A stretch of 64,000 bases of DNA from Prinsepia uniflora (lineage: Eukaryota > Streptophyta > Magnoliopsida > Rosales > Rosaceae): assembly GCA_032719365.1 (NCBI GenBank), contig CM064871.1:36987566-37051565 (forward strand). The letters run 5' to 3'. Below, in pieces: positions 9,125 through 19,659 of the stretch. Below the pieces are notes generated by a model. It saw only the letters and a list, made by a program, of their open reading frames with translations, was not told where the DNA came from and ran no database searches. Numbering within the stretch: the stretch's first letter is position 1; the number at the start of each line of letters is the position of its first letter. A program made the translations under genes and the position numbers.

Positions 9125-12100
9125 TGTAACGACCCATCCCGAATTCCAGGATTAGATTAGTGACTAATCAATGATTAGTGAGATTAATCAGTGATTAGTT
9201 GGGAAAAATAGGATGGACGGTGCAAAATGATCATTTTACCCCTAGTTTGGGCAAACTGTTGACTTTTGACTCGGGGAGTCAAATGTACGATGACGGATGA
9301 CCGTGACGTAGATCGGGACATCACGAGTCCGTAGACAGGCGGCATGTCAAAATCGAACGTCGAACGGAAAAGTTATGATCACGGGAAGTTAAATTGAACT
9401 ATACACGCATTTCGAGGCGAAAGATGTGTGGCTAAATTCGATTGGGCAGATATTTATGTGGGACCCATGGATGAGTGACAAGTGTCACTCATCCCATTGG
9501 TCATCAACCCTAAAATATGGATCTAGTTTGTGATTGGGCCACTTGTATCAAAATATATATACATTAATACCACACACTTCTCTTCTCCACCGTTTATCTT
9601 CCTCACTCTCATCCTCACCATCCAATTTACCTCCTCTGATCAACCTCACCAAACCCCATCTCTATTTCTCCTTTTTCAAACGCGAACACACAAACACACC
9701 ACCCCACCACCATATTCGTATCTGAGTTCGTGTGTGTAACCATGGGTGTAACGGCCCGTCCCACAAGTCGGGATTATATTAGTGGTTAATGACAGATTAG
9801 CGAAGAGAAGCGGTGATTAGGTGGATACCTTTGGACGGATAGTGCAGAATGACGAATTTGCACTTGGAATGGGCAAAATGTTGACTTTTAACTCGGGCGG
9901 TCATTTGGACATTGACCGATGACCGTGACGTAGTTTGGGACGTCACGAGTCCATAGACAGGTGGCACGCCCGATTCCGACATCCGAGGAGGAAGTTATGT
10001 TGTTCGGAAGTTTGAGGGCATTTTCGTAATTTGGTTAAAAAGGAGGAATTTGTTGACTTTTTACATGACAAGTCTTCTTCATGCAAACCGAGGACCCTTA
10101 GATAGATCTCGACGTCCTGAGTACAACGACAATCGACATGCCTTCATCGGACATTAGACAGTTAAGATATAGGTCTAGAAAGTGAGGGGCAAAATGGTAA
10201 TTTTGACAATTAGGGGCAAATCAGTCTTTTTACTCCTTGGGTTTTGTGCAATCAGATAAGGCCATCTGGATAGAGTTAATTGGATATTTTGGGAGTGTGC
10301 ACCACAGGTTGTTGGACACCTGGCCACTATCTAGTGGCTTCTAGCCACTTTCACGGTTTTCTTTAAATTGTTTGGGTTTGTTGTCGTTCAAATGAGAGAA
10401 CAGAGAGACCGTGAGACAAAGAACAATCAATCGGTTTCAGAGTGTGTGAGTCTTGGTGATCGAGTGTGTGTGATCAGAGAGAAGCTGAGGGTGTAGTGAG
10501 TGTATTAGGGTGTTTGGAGTGAGTGAGAAAATCTATGTTCTCCCGTGAGTCCCCTGTTCGAAGTCGAAATTAATGGCATCAAGTAAAGGACGAATATGCC
10601 CAATTGATTGATCAAATGACGTTCTAAAGGTCACTAGGAGTCGATCCCGCCCAGTTTCGAGTTCTCTTATGGACGGTAAGTGGAAAACTGGTAATTGGTA
10701 CCTTGGATTTCGAAAATGGTAAAGTGAAATATAGTGACAATTGATTCAATTGGTTCTTTAGGTAAGGTTTTGGAAGATAAAAGGAAATCGTTGGATGAAG
10801 AATGAAGGACAACACGGGCTGGAACCATGGAAACAGACAGGGGTTGTTTTTGAAGGAATGAACTCTATCGGGAAGGTAATCACCTAGTCTAATTTTGTGT
10901 TTTTAATTAGTTAGATTGATTATAGAGACTTGGACGAATCTAAGGAAAGAACTAGGATCAATTTTGGACCAGAAACAAAGGAAAATCGGGTGCGCCGGTC
11001 CAGTTGAACCGGTCGGTCTGAACCGGTTTGGACAGAGGTTGAAGACGACCCTGTAGTAGGCGCGTGAAGCCCACACGTAGCCCCTTTGGGCGGTGCGTGT
11101 GGGCGCGTGGTACAGAGTTTGAGGAAGGTTCCAACACGACTGTTAAAGTATTCGATGTAATAAACATTTTAAGACTGGTTTCGAGTCGATCGGACATCGT
11201 CTCGATATGTTTCGGGTTGTCCGAAGATTTTAGGCCTCGATTAAAAATAGTTAAAAATTCGGAAAAATTACGGGGCTTTAGTATGATCATTGTGAAGTAG
11301 TTAGTGACCGTATTATGGGATTTGGACAGGTTCGGGATAGCCGGTGATAGTGGTTTGATCGGGAACGGCGTAGGTGCGAGCATCGAGGCGGCGGCGAAAT
11401 GGTCTGTGAGTGGACTTTGGTTTCTAACCTATGATGCATGCATATATGTTTTAATATGTTTTCATACGTGATTCTATGATTTGCTTTATGATCTTGGTGA
11501 TTAATGGTTTTGTACGTTTTTTGAGATTTTTACGTATTTACACGTTTTACGAGGTTTCGATTTCTCTTGTGATTTGACTGTGGTTTTAATGATTTGATTT
11601 TGGGATTTGAGATATGAGTTGATTTCAAGGATTTGAAATGGATTTCGGAAAAGTGATTTCGGGCTTGGGGCCCTATTTATGAGCTTTCGGTCTTAAAATT
11701 GGATTTCGGAAAATTGGAAAGGAAGTCTGGATTTGGGTTCGGGACAGTGATTCCGGATGCCGGCTTACGGAATCATTGTTGCGAATTCGGATGAGGATTT
11801 TCTATGGTTTTCACTGATTGAATGGAAAATGTTTTTGGGTTTAAAGACCCGTAAAAAGAGAAAAACCCACTGGATCTGGTTTTGAGTTTAAAGACTCGGA
11901 TTGATTGACAGAGGGAGGGCCATAGATTGATATGTTTTGAGTTTAAAGACTCAGTATATGTTTTGAGTTTAAAGACTCGGTGATTGTGATACCCCCCTCG
12001 AGGCCTGTGATTGTGTTTTGAGTGTAAAGAATTTTTGATATCCCGGGAAGGACTGGTTATTTGCGCATAGTTTTGAGTTTAAAGACTCGGGTGCACTTGA

Positions 12101-15051
12101 GATCCAGTAAACTTGTATGATTGATATTTTCACTGGTTTTTCACTGGTTTTCTGATGTTTTGGGCAGTGGCCCGGATGAAATGGATTTGACGAGTTTTGG
12201 GACTGAGTTCTCGGATTTGAGATTGATTTGTGATTTGAGGCTGAGGCCTGGATTTGACAAGCGGATTTGATTCGGATTTGATTCTGATATGAATGCTTTC
12301 ATGACTTGGACTTGATATGCATGCATTGGCTTTTAAACGGAGGGTATAAACGTTCTTGTTTTATCGAACTGATTTTGAATTATAATTTATTTTTGCCCAC
12401 TCACAGTCTTTTCGTGTTTTTGATACCCTCCAGGTTATTGCGGTGCGGGCTGTTGGTCGAGAAAGACGGAGACATCACAACTGAAATCCGCAGTAGTTCG
12501 GCGCATTCTGGAAAGTCCGGATACTTTCAGGATGGCTGGAACGAGAATCCCTTGTCTGACTTACGTGTCACATGGAGGTTGGAAGTTAGTTTAACCTTCG
12601 TGTCATGCGTAAGTCAGACGGGAGCAGGGTTTAGCCCTTAATCCCGGGCGATTAGGGGTGGGTCCTGACAATGGGTGTGACTAAGAGTGTGTGAGGACTG
12701 AGAGTGACTAGGACGAAATGATGATGGACGATGAGCTAGGGCGGTCCATGGCTGAGGTGAGTCAAAACCGAAACCGTGTTGACACAAAAATTGAAAGTTT
12801 AGATTTTGGATGTTGTTTTGAGTTCTGTTGATTCTAACACGGCCTAGGGACAAGGACGACTCTGTGGGGATCATTTTCAAAGGAAATGGATGACTACAAG
12901 GACTAGAAACTGAGCTTGAAGGTCAAGCTCACAGTTTGATCATAGGAGGTAAGTTTTTTATGGTTTTTGACATGTTTTGAAGTCATACATTGATAAGGAA
13001 TGATGTTGGGAACCTATAGGAATGAAAATGGGAGGGAAATGACTAAAAATGAGAAAGATGTAGCGTTGGACCAGTGACACCGGTTGGGACCGGTCGGAGC
13101 CAGGTGAACCCGGTCTGCTGGAGGTTAGAGGTGATGAACAGTGCAGGCGCGTGGATTTCACGCGCAGCCCCTTTGGGTGGCACGTGGGGGCGCGTGAAGC
13201 ATATTCTGGGGAAGTGTTCAACATGACTTTTTACCTATTCGATGGAACGATCATTTTGGGACTGGTTTCGCGTCGATCAGATATTGTTTCGATATAGTTC
13301 AGGGATGTCCGAAGGTTTAGGATCGGGTTTAAAAATAGTTGAAAATACGGGAAAATTACAGGACTTCAATGAGAGGTTAATAAGGTAGTTAGTAACCCAC
13401 TAGTATGATTTGGACAGGTTTGGGAGTCCCAGTGATGGTGACTAGCCCGGTGAGGCTTACGGCACGCAAATCAAGGTGGCAACGTAGAACGGTCTGTGAG
13501 TAGACCTTGATTTCTAAAATGTGATGAATGCATAAATTTTTAATATTTTTTACATATGTGATTCTATGATGAAGATTTGGATATTGGTGATTTACATGAT
13601 TTCACGTACTCCGAGGCGATTTACGTATTTGCACGAATATCGAGGTTTATAGTTTTGCACTGTTTATACGTGCTTATGGTTTCGAAAATGGTTTAATGAA
13701 ATGGTTTTGGATTTGAAAAGGTAAACTCGGGCATGAGACCCATTTGATTTGGAAACCCTCGGACTCAAAGTCCATTTTAGTCACGTTATCGGGCCAAGGG
13801 CCCAATCGGTTCGTGAATTGATTTCGGACTTGGAAATATAGAATCGGGAATAAGACCCATTTGATTTACGAACTCTCAGACTTGGAGTCCATTTGATTTA
13901 ATAAGGCATCGGGCCAAAGGCCCAGTTGCTTTACGATTCTGGCCGAACGCCCAGTTGGTTTGTGAATCGGGCTTGAGGCCCAGTTGATTTACGAAGTCGG
14001 GCTCCAGACCCAGTTGATTTACGTAATCGAGCTTGTGACCCATTTAGTTTATATGATCAGGCTTGACGCCTAGTTTGTTATGATATCGAGGTTGAGTCCC
14101 ATTTATGGTTTATAATTGTGATTACGGGTTTGGAGACCCTAAACGGATTTGGATTTGGAAATGATGGATTTATGGTTTCATGCCGGTATATGGGGACTTT
14201 GCATGACCCTTTGAAAGGTTTTAAGAATGATTTCACAGTGATTTTTCATATACCATCCTTATATATTTATGGATTGTCTCCTCTGAGGAGGGTTGTTGGC
14301 CTAGGTGGACCTCGGAGTAGTCAAGGAGCACTAACTGAGTGGAGTCACCCCCATTGGGTACCTTACTCTTAGGAAGGCTATTATGGATTATAACCCCCAG
14401 AGAGGATCATTGATCAGCGCACATGGACCTAGGTGGACCTTGGGGAGACTTGGGATTTGAGACCCAAGGTAGCACGCACGTAGCTTTAGAAACTGTGACA
14501 GGATTGGTTATATGATATATGGTAAACATGATTATTGGATTTCAGAAATAGTATTTCTGTGTTTTATGGATTTGGGCAGTGACCCACGTGGATCATGTTT
14601 TACGGATTTTCGTATCCTATGGTTTTGCACTGAGTTCCCACATATGTTTGATATGATTATGGATTTGTGTAAATGGATTTAGACAGGGGCTCGTATGATT
14701 TGGATTTACGGAATTTGGGGCTGAGACCCTAATAATGGTTATTTGAATAAATGGCTTTTGTATGCATGCATGCTTTTTAGTGAAGGGCATAAATGTCTTT
14801 ATCAAATATGTTTTATGAACTCATTTATTTTTCGTCCACTCACAGCTTTTCGTGGTTTTAATGCCCTTCAGGTTGATCACTGTTGCGGCTGTAGCAGAGA
14901 ATGAGAATCACACTCCTCCACTGGATCTTGGCGCGCTGTAGAAGCTGGTCGGGTTGAAGGTTTTAATTTATCCCTTGTCTGGCACTACGTGTCAGACGGG
15001 AGCACGGCATATCCTGTTTTAATCCCGAGGGGATTGGGATGGGTCATGTCA
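9125..15051 (+). repeat. LARD-A 3' LTR, interrupted by S1
   Basis: Pieces 9125-9746 and 12676-15051 together match 3237-5988, with extra segments near 9500-9580 and 12725-12850. Box one is 13494-13505 (one change, GTAGAC), box two is GTCCACTCACAG at 14834-14845, and the terminal stem-loop is 14978-15000. The end GGGTCATGTCA is followed by CATAG. Confidence 0.85.
9747..12670 (+). mobile_element. Solo LTR S1 (2924 bp)
   Basis: Single LTR, TGTAACGGCCCG to GGTCCTGACA, with perfect TSD ATGGG (9742-9746 and 12671-12675). It has two tandem upstream modules (9790-10040 and 10045-10230), a GCGCGTG/CACACG repeat at 11059-11113, box one at 11404-11415, an array of TTTAAAG stem-loops at 11837-12090, box two (11 of 12) at 12395-12406, and a terminal inverted repeat GTCTGACTTACG (12554-12565) / CGTAAGTCAGAC (12608-12619). 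Solo LTRs arise when the two LTRs of one element recombine. Confidence 0.9.
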
Positions 15052-15056
15052 CATAG

Positions 15057-15899
15057 GCCCGAGGTTAAGACAATGGTTTTGAGTTATGATGTGATATGTT
15101 GTGATAAAGTGTGATATTGAGTTGTGTGGTGTGTGAAATGTTGTGTTGATTGGATGCGAGTCTCAAACGTCGAGCCCGAGGCTCTAGTTCCTGAAACTAT
15201 CTTGTGATGAATTGGACATCGAGCTAGGGGCTCCTGTTCCCGAGCGAATACGTGATACCTACCAATAGTGCACTTGTGATATGATGATGGTATGATGATT
15301 GATGTGGTTCATGTGATGGTTGATGTTGTGCTTGTGCATCAATGTTTGGGTGTTACTATTGTTCTTTCTGGTAACTTCCTCGAGATACGTGTCGATGGAT
15401 TTGGGAATCTCGGACGTCGAGCTGGGCTCCAGTTCCCAAGTGAACTTGTGGTGTGCCTGCCTGTAAGGCAGTGGTTGATGTTTGACATCGTGATGATGGT
15501 GGGTTGATTGTTTGTGATTGGTGTGCTGGCTTTGAGTTGACTGTTGTGATGGTTTGCATATGACACTTTCTTTATATACGTTTTCATGTACTTCGAAAGT
15601 GATAAACTATGTTTTGTTTTAATCAAAGTGAAATGGTTTTCGTATGTATTCTTAGTTTTGGAAAACGAAGGGTAAAAGATGGACGTTTTCAAATGATGTT
15701 TTTAAACTGTTTCCTTTTGTTCACTCACATGTTTTCTTGGTTTTGTAACCCTACAGGACTGTTGCACGGAAATTGAGGCTCAAGAGACAGAGGCATGTTC
15801 TAGTGGGATTTGTGTTTATCCCTTGTCTAACAAGGTTTCTATCAGACGGGAGCAGGTCCTGGGTGTACTATACTAGTGTATTCGGGTGAGGTCTTGTCA
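15057..15899 (+). mobile_element. Solo LTR L, right segment
   Basis: Continues L after the CATAG duplication. Shows GTTCACTCACATG (15719), ACCCTACAGG (15748), a TTGTCTAAC...CAGACGGGAGCAGG end region (15822-15856) and a terminal TCTTGTCA at 15892-15899. The duplication TGAAA follows (15900-15904) and matches 1709-1713. Confidence 0.8.
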
Positions 15900-17781
15900 T
15901 GAAAGGAGAAGAGGAACGAAGAGAAACGGAGAGGAAACAAGGTGGAGTTTGATGGGTGAATAATGAGCCGAGAACGTAGTTTTGGCCAAGGATCGAACGG
16001 TGTGTTGGAGGTGTTCTGGCTCGTAATCAGGGACTAAAGCGTATTCAGGGAATCCCTAGGAGTGTTTTAAGGCAAAAAGGATGGAGGTTTGAACGCAAGA
16101 AGCAGTAGGGAAGTTCCTGTAAATTTGGCCGAGAAGTTCAAAGCATGAACTGCGCATTTGAGGTAAGGAAACTCGTTTATGAATCCATTGATCTCTTCCT
16201 GGCTTGGTTTAGAATCGATAGAATGAAATAGGATGGAAAAAAGGTTGAGAAATAGCTGATTTTGGAATGGGTTGACCTCTCGGGTCGAGCGACTCGGTTT
16301 GCAGAAAACCGGGTCTAGCATGAGGTAGGATATGATGAATAGTGTTACGCGCGTGGCTCCCACATGTAGCCACTTCAGGGGGCCCGTGAGGAGGATTTTG
16401 AAGGTGTTGTCAACATGGTTTTTAATGTATTTGATGTTACGAATCCAATAGTACAATTTTCGAGGTGATTGGATATCGTCTCGGGACAATTTTGACTATC
16501 CAAATGTTTAAGGTCCGTTTTAATTCCTTTAAAAATCCCGGGAAATTATGGTATTCTCATTTTTGTTAATTAGGATGGTTAGTGACCCTTCGAGGTGATT
16601 GGTGGAAGGAATTTACGTCCTTGGATTTTACGAAAAAGTGTGTAGTTTGGTTCGGTCGTGTAAAAGGTACGCGTGAGTGACTTTCGTTTCCATAAATCCA
16701 ATGCATGCAATTTTTAGGTGATTTTCCTTGATTTAAAATGTGATTTTCTTAATGGTATTTGAATGTGGGTTTACTTGATTTTATATGAGTTTTGTTGATT
16801 TTACATTAATTACTTATTGCACGTTTTACATGGAATTTTCTGTACTGAGTTCCAGCTTAATATGGAATTGTGAAAATTGGTTTTATACTCGAAATGACTT
16901 TCTCATGAGATTTTGGTGATATTAGATTAATTTGAATTTATACTGATTTTATGGATTTTGATGAGAATACGAGAATTACAACTTGGCACGTTATTACTGA
17001 GTATTGGGAAATGGTTTTATACTAATTAGGTCATGCTATTTGATTTGATGATGATTGATGAATTGGGATTTTGATATGATTTTACAAATTATCTTAATGG
17101 CTTGTTTTATGTGGTTTTTGACGTATTTTGTGAATTTGGCTTAGGCCGGGATTTTGAAGATTGGTCTTAATTTCTAAACTTGGTTTTGGGTATGGTTATG
17201 TAATTGTTGGACCCTTGTGGTGTGTCTGGTTGTGAATCCTGGATATGTGTGATATGGTGTGATGTGGAACCCTCCTCGAGATGCCTGGTTGGTTGGACGG
17301 TCTCGGACATCTAAGTAAAGCTCCATGGTTCCCGAGCTCAATATTGTGATGGGTAGTCTCGGACATCGAGGTAATGCTCGGGAATTCCTGAGACTTGTGA
17401 GCAGTCTCAGACATGAAGGTAATGCTCAGGAATTCCTGAGACTTGTGAGCAGTCTCAGACATGAAGGTAATGCTCCGTAGTTCCTAAGACTGAGACCATG
17501 ACTCAGACGTCGAGGTAATGCTCTGTAGTTCCTGAGCCAGTCCACACTCGGATGTCGAGCCTAGGGCTCCCTTATTTCCAGAGTAATATTAGCCTACCAG
17601 TAGTGCACATTTACATGATGATTCAGCTTGCAAGCAACGAGGTTGGGCCAGTTGGCATGATCGTGTTTGTGTCGAGATTTCATCTGGTTTTTATAGTTGC
17701 CTTGGTTTATGGTATTACTGGATTTTTGTATGACTATGCGTATTTCGAGATTGTGTTTTATTGGTAAATTTGATGCATGCA
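15900..17781 (+). mobile_element. LTR M, right segment
   Basis: Resumes the LTR interrupted at 1713. It has the ACGCGCGTG block (16346), a GTGAGTGAC element (16673), AT-rich sequence to about 17200, and a C+G-richer array of short CTCGGACATCGAGG/CTCAGACATGAAGG stem-loop units at 17270-17560 that includes a 48-bp tandem duplication. The truncated Cassandra cuts it at 17782. No protein domain in the frames here. Confidence 0.68.
17401..17475 (+). repeat. 48-bp tandem duplication in LTR M
   Basis: The unit at 17401-17448, starting GCAGTCTCAGACATG, is repeated from 17449 and runs to about 17475 before diverging. Confidence 0.8.
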
Positions 17782-18137
17782 TGTCACAACCCAACCTTCT
17801 CCAACGGGATATTATCTGTTTTGGCCCCAGCCCTCATAGTTTTTTTTTTCGGGAGCTCACGTGCAACTTTTCAATGGGTCACCCATCCTCAGATTACATC
17901 AGCCCCTACTCGCTTAACTTTGGAATTCCCTAGGAATCCAAAGTTGGTGAGCTCCCAAAAGGCCTCCTATTGGATAGATGCGCACCCACACATATAAGGC
18001 ACATCCCCCCAGATCTTCCGAGCGATGTGGGATGGCTAACCATGTCTTCAAGGTAACAGTCCTCACAATCCACCCACCTTGGGGCCCAGCGTCCTCGTTG
18101 GCACAATCAATACCGGTCGTGGTTAGGCTCTGATACT
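17782..18137 (-). mobile_element. Truncated Cassandra TRIM (one LTR plus PBS)
   Basis: LTR 17782-18067 (286 bp, TGTCACAACCC to CCTCACA), normal family length, with one 5S-like module (about 17850-17921, minus strand). After it come the PPT-like tract (18068-18080) and a PBS-like CAGTATCAGAGC (minus strand, 18122-18133), where the element stops. The second LTR is absent and sequence changes to an Athila/Tat-type LTR, so no TSD can be confirmed. Confidence 0.8.
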
Positions 18138-18847
18138 GATGGTTCACTTAGAAAAATGGGTAAAATTTTTGTCCCAAGTGCATATATAGGGCCCAAAAAT
18201 ATCGCCATTTTGACGTCAGAACAAGAATGCCAAAACTTGGCCCTAGGCACAACTCATACCAGAAATCGAGCTCCAGAGGTGCCATTTTCAAAGTGTGTTA
18301 AAACATGCCTTATTAGTGAGCTTGGAAAGTGTATTCCAAGTAATTCACCAATGCACTAAGAGGGCCTGAAAATATATAAAGGAAGACATAGATCAGAGGC
18401 CACAAAATGGGGTGTACCGAGGTTTGTCCAAGGGTTGGTCTAGGGCTGGCTCTCGGAAATGTGCGGGGCCATGAGCTTTGTCCTCGTTGGATGTAAGGTC
18501 TTGGTACGTGGGGCCAAGCTGCTAGCGCGAGTCAGGAACTCGGTACTCGACGGGGGCTCTTGGGAGTGCTCCAGAGCTGGTCCTCGGAATCGGTAAGGGC
18601 TGGAAGTAGGAATCAAGGCTACGGGTAGGCACCAGGACGCAATAAGAGGTCTAGGGCTTTGCTGGGAGGTCTAGAACCTAACAACGGCCTATTTTCACAT
18701 TTCCTTGGTTTTAACCGTATTTTCATCATTCTGCACAAGTTCTCACAAGAAACATCATTTTCTCCTATTGTTGGCAATAATAACATCAAAGGATAAGTAT
18801 AAAGGGTAAGAAATGACATAAAATGATGCTCAAATAAGGGCTTATCA
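18138..18847 (-). mobile_element. Athila/Tat-like LTR fragment
   Basis: The right end is GGGCTTATCA, so the minus strand starts TGATAAGCCC, a start typical of Tat/Ogre-type LTRs. It shares with 58800-58880 the block with TCTCCTATTGTTGG, AAAAGGATAAGTATAAAGGG and an ATGCTCAAATAAG end. The left limit is taken at the Cassandra break and is approximate. No TSD found. Confidence 0.6.
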
Positions 18848-19601
18848 GTAGACAACAACCAGTGATACAGGCACGTGGCCACGACGTGTAGAAAGCCTCC
18901 CAGGCGCATGGCGGCGCATGTGGGGCCTTTCGCTATCCGGTCAACATGAAAAATTCCTGTTTCTAAATTATGAGTTTAATAGTATAATTTCATAGTCATT
19001 TGGACATCTTTTGAGTATAATTCTGAATATCCAATGTAATTTGTTAGTTTAACAGTATAAATATAAGTAAATAATTTTAGAAAATAAACATGAGTTTACT
19101 CTAGATAATATTCAACTTTCAAGATAGATTATGATGATAAAAAGGATTTATGGGAATGTGAAATAGGTGTTTTAACTATGATCTTGTGTTTACAGATATA
19201 TCAATTGAACTTTTTAGGTTATTAATAATATTCAAAAGTTATTACCTAAATTGTTATATGATTATGACTTCTGCTTGCAATGTGAAATTTGATAATATAC
19301 GGAATTTGTGAACAAGTGATGTATTCTTAAATTGTTAATACTTTAATTATATAATCAATGTTACAAATAATGATGATTTCAATAATGAAAGTTAACCCGA
19401 ACGTGGTCGAGTTAGTGGTTTCCTCTGCTTGGCGGGGTAAGTGGGTTGGATGTGAGCGGTACTCCGCAAGAAATAAATTTTGTTGATTAAGTATTAGACA
19501 AGAATAAGAGTAAAAATGGGAAACTTCCTAGTCTAACGGGAGTTGTCAGACGGGAGTAGAGCTGGTTCGATTTTGAAGTAAATTGGGGACGAGTCTTGTT
19601 A
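18848..19601 (+). mobile_element. LTR R, 3' part only
   Basis: Starts mid-LTR: the GCACGTGGCC...GGCGCATGG block (18872-18914), then AT-rich sequence (18950-19380). It ends with TGTCAGACGGGAGTAG (19544-19559) and TCTTGTTA, a decayed form of the usual TGTCA end. A perfect PBS follows, so this is a 5' LTR whose element continued to the right. Confidence 0.7.
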
Positions 19602-19659
19602 AATTGGTATCAGAGCATGGTTACTAAATCCTGTCTTGAGGTATGAGCCATGTATTATA
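19602..19659 (+). mobile_element. Internal stub of the R element with PBS
   Basis: PBS TGGTATCAGAGC at 19605-19616 (perfect 12 nt, initiator tRNA-Met), then about 40 bp before LARD-B begins. The matching 3' end may be 41241-41520 with LTR G. Confidence 0.72.

Larger units (their letters stand above)
3237..15051 (+). mobile_element. LARD-A: complete non-autonomous LTR retroelement with nested solo LTR
   Basis: Bounded by TSD CATAG on both sides. The 5' LTR is 3237-5988 and the 3' LTR is 9125-15051, the latter split by solo LTR S1 (9747-12670). Both begin TGTAACGACCC and end GGGTCATGTCA. The PBS at 5991-6002 is an initiator-Met type with one change and the PPT is at 9112-9124. The 3.1 kb internal region has no gag or pol frame, so this is a large retrotransposon derivative. 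Terminal motifs, PBS and PPT match the autonomous element at 44827-54611, which suggests related elements supplied its proteins. Its LTRs differ clearly, including indels, so it is older than element I. Confidence 0.88.
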
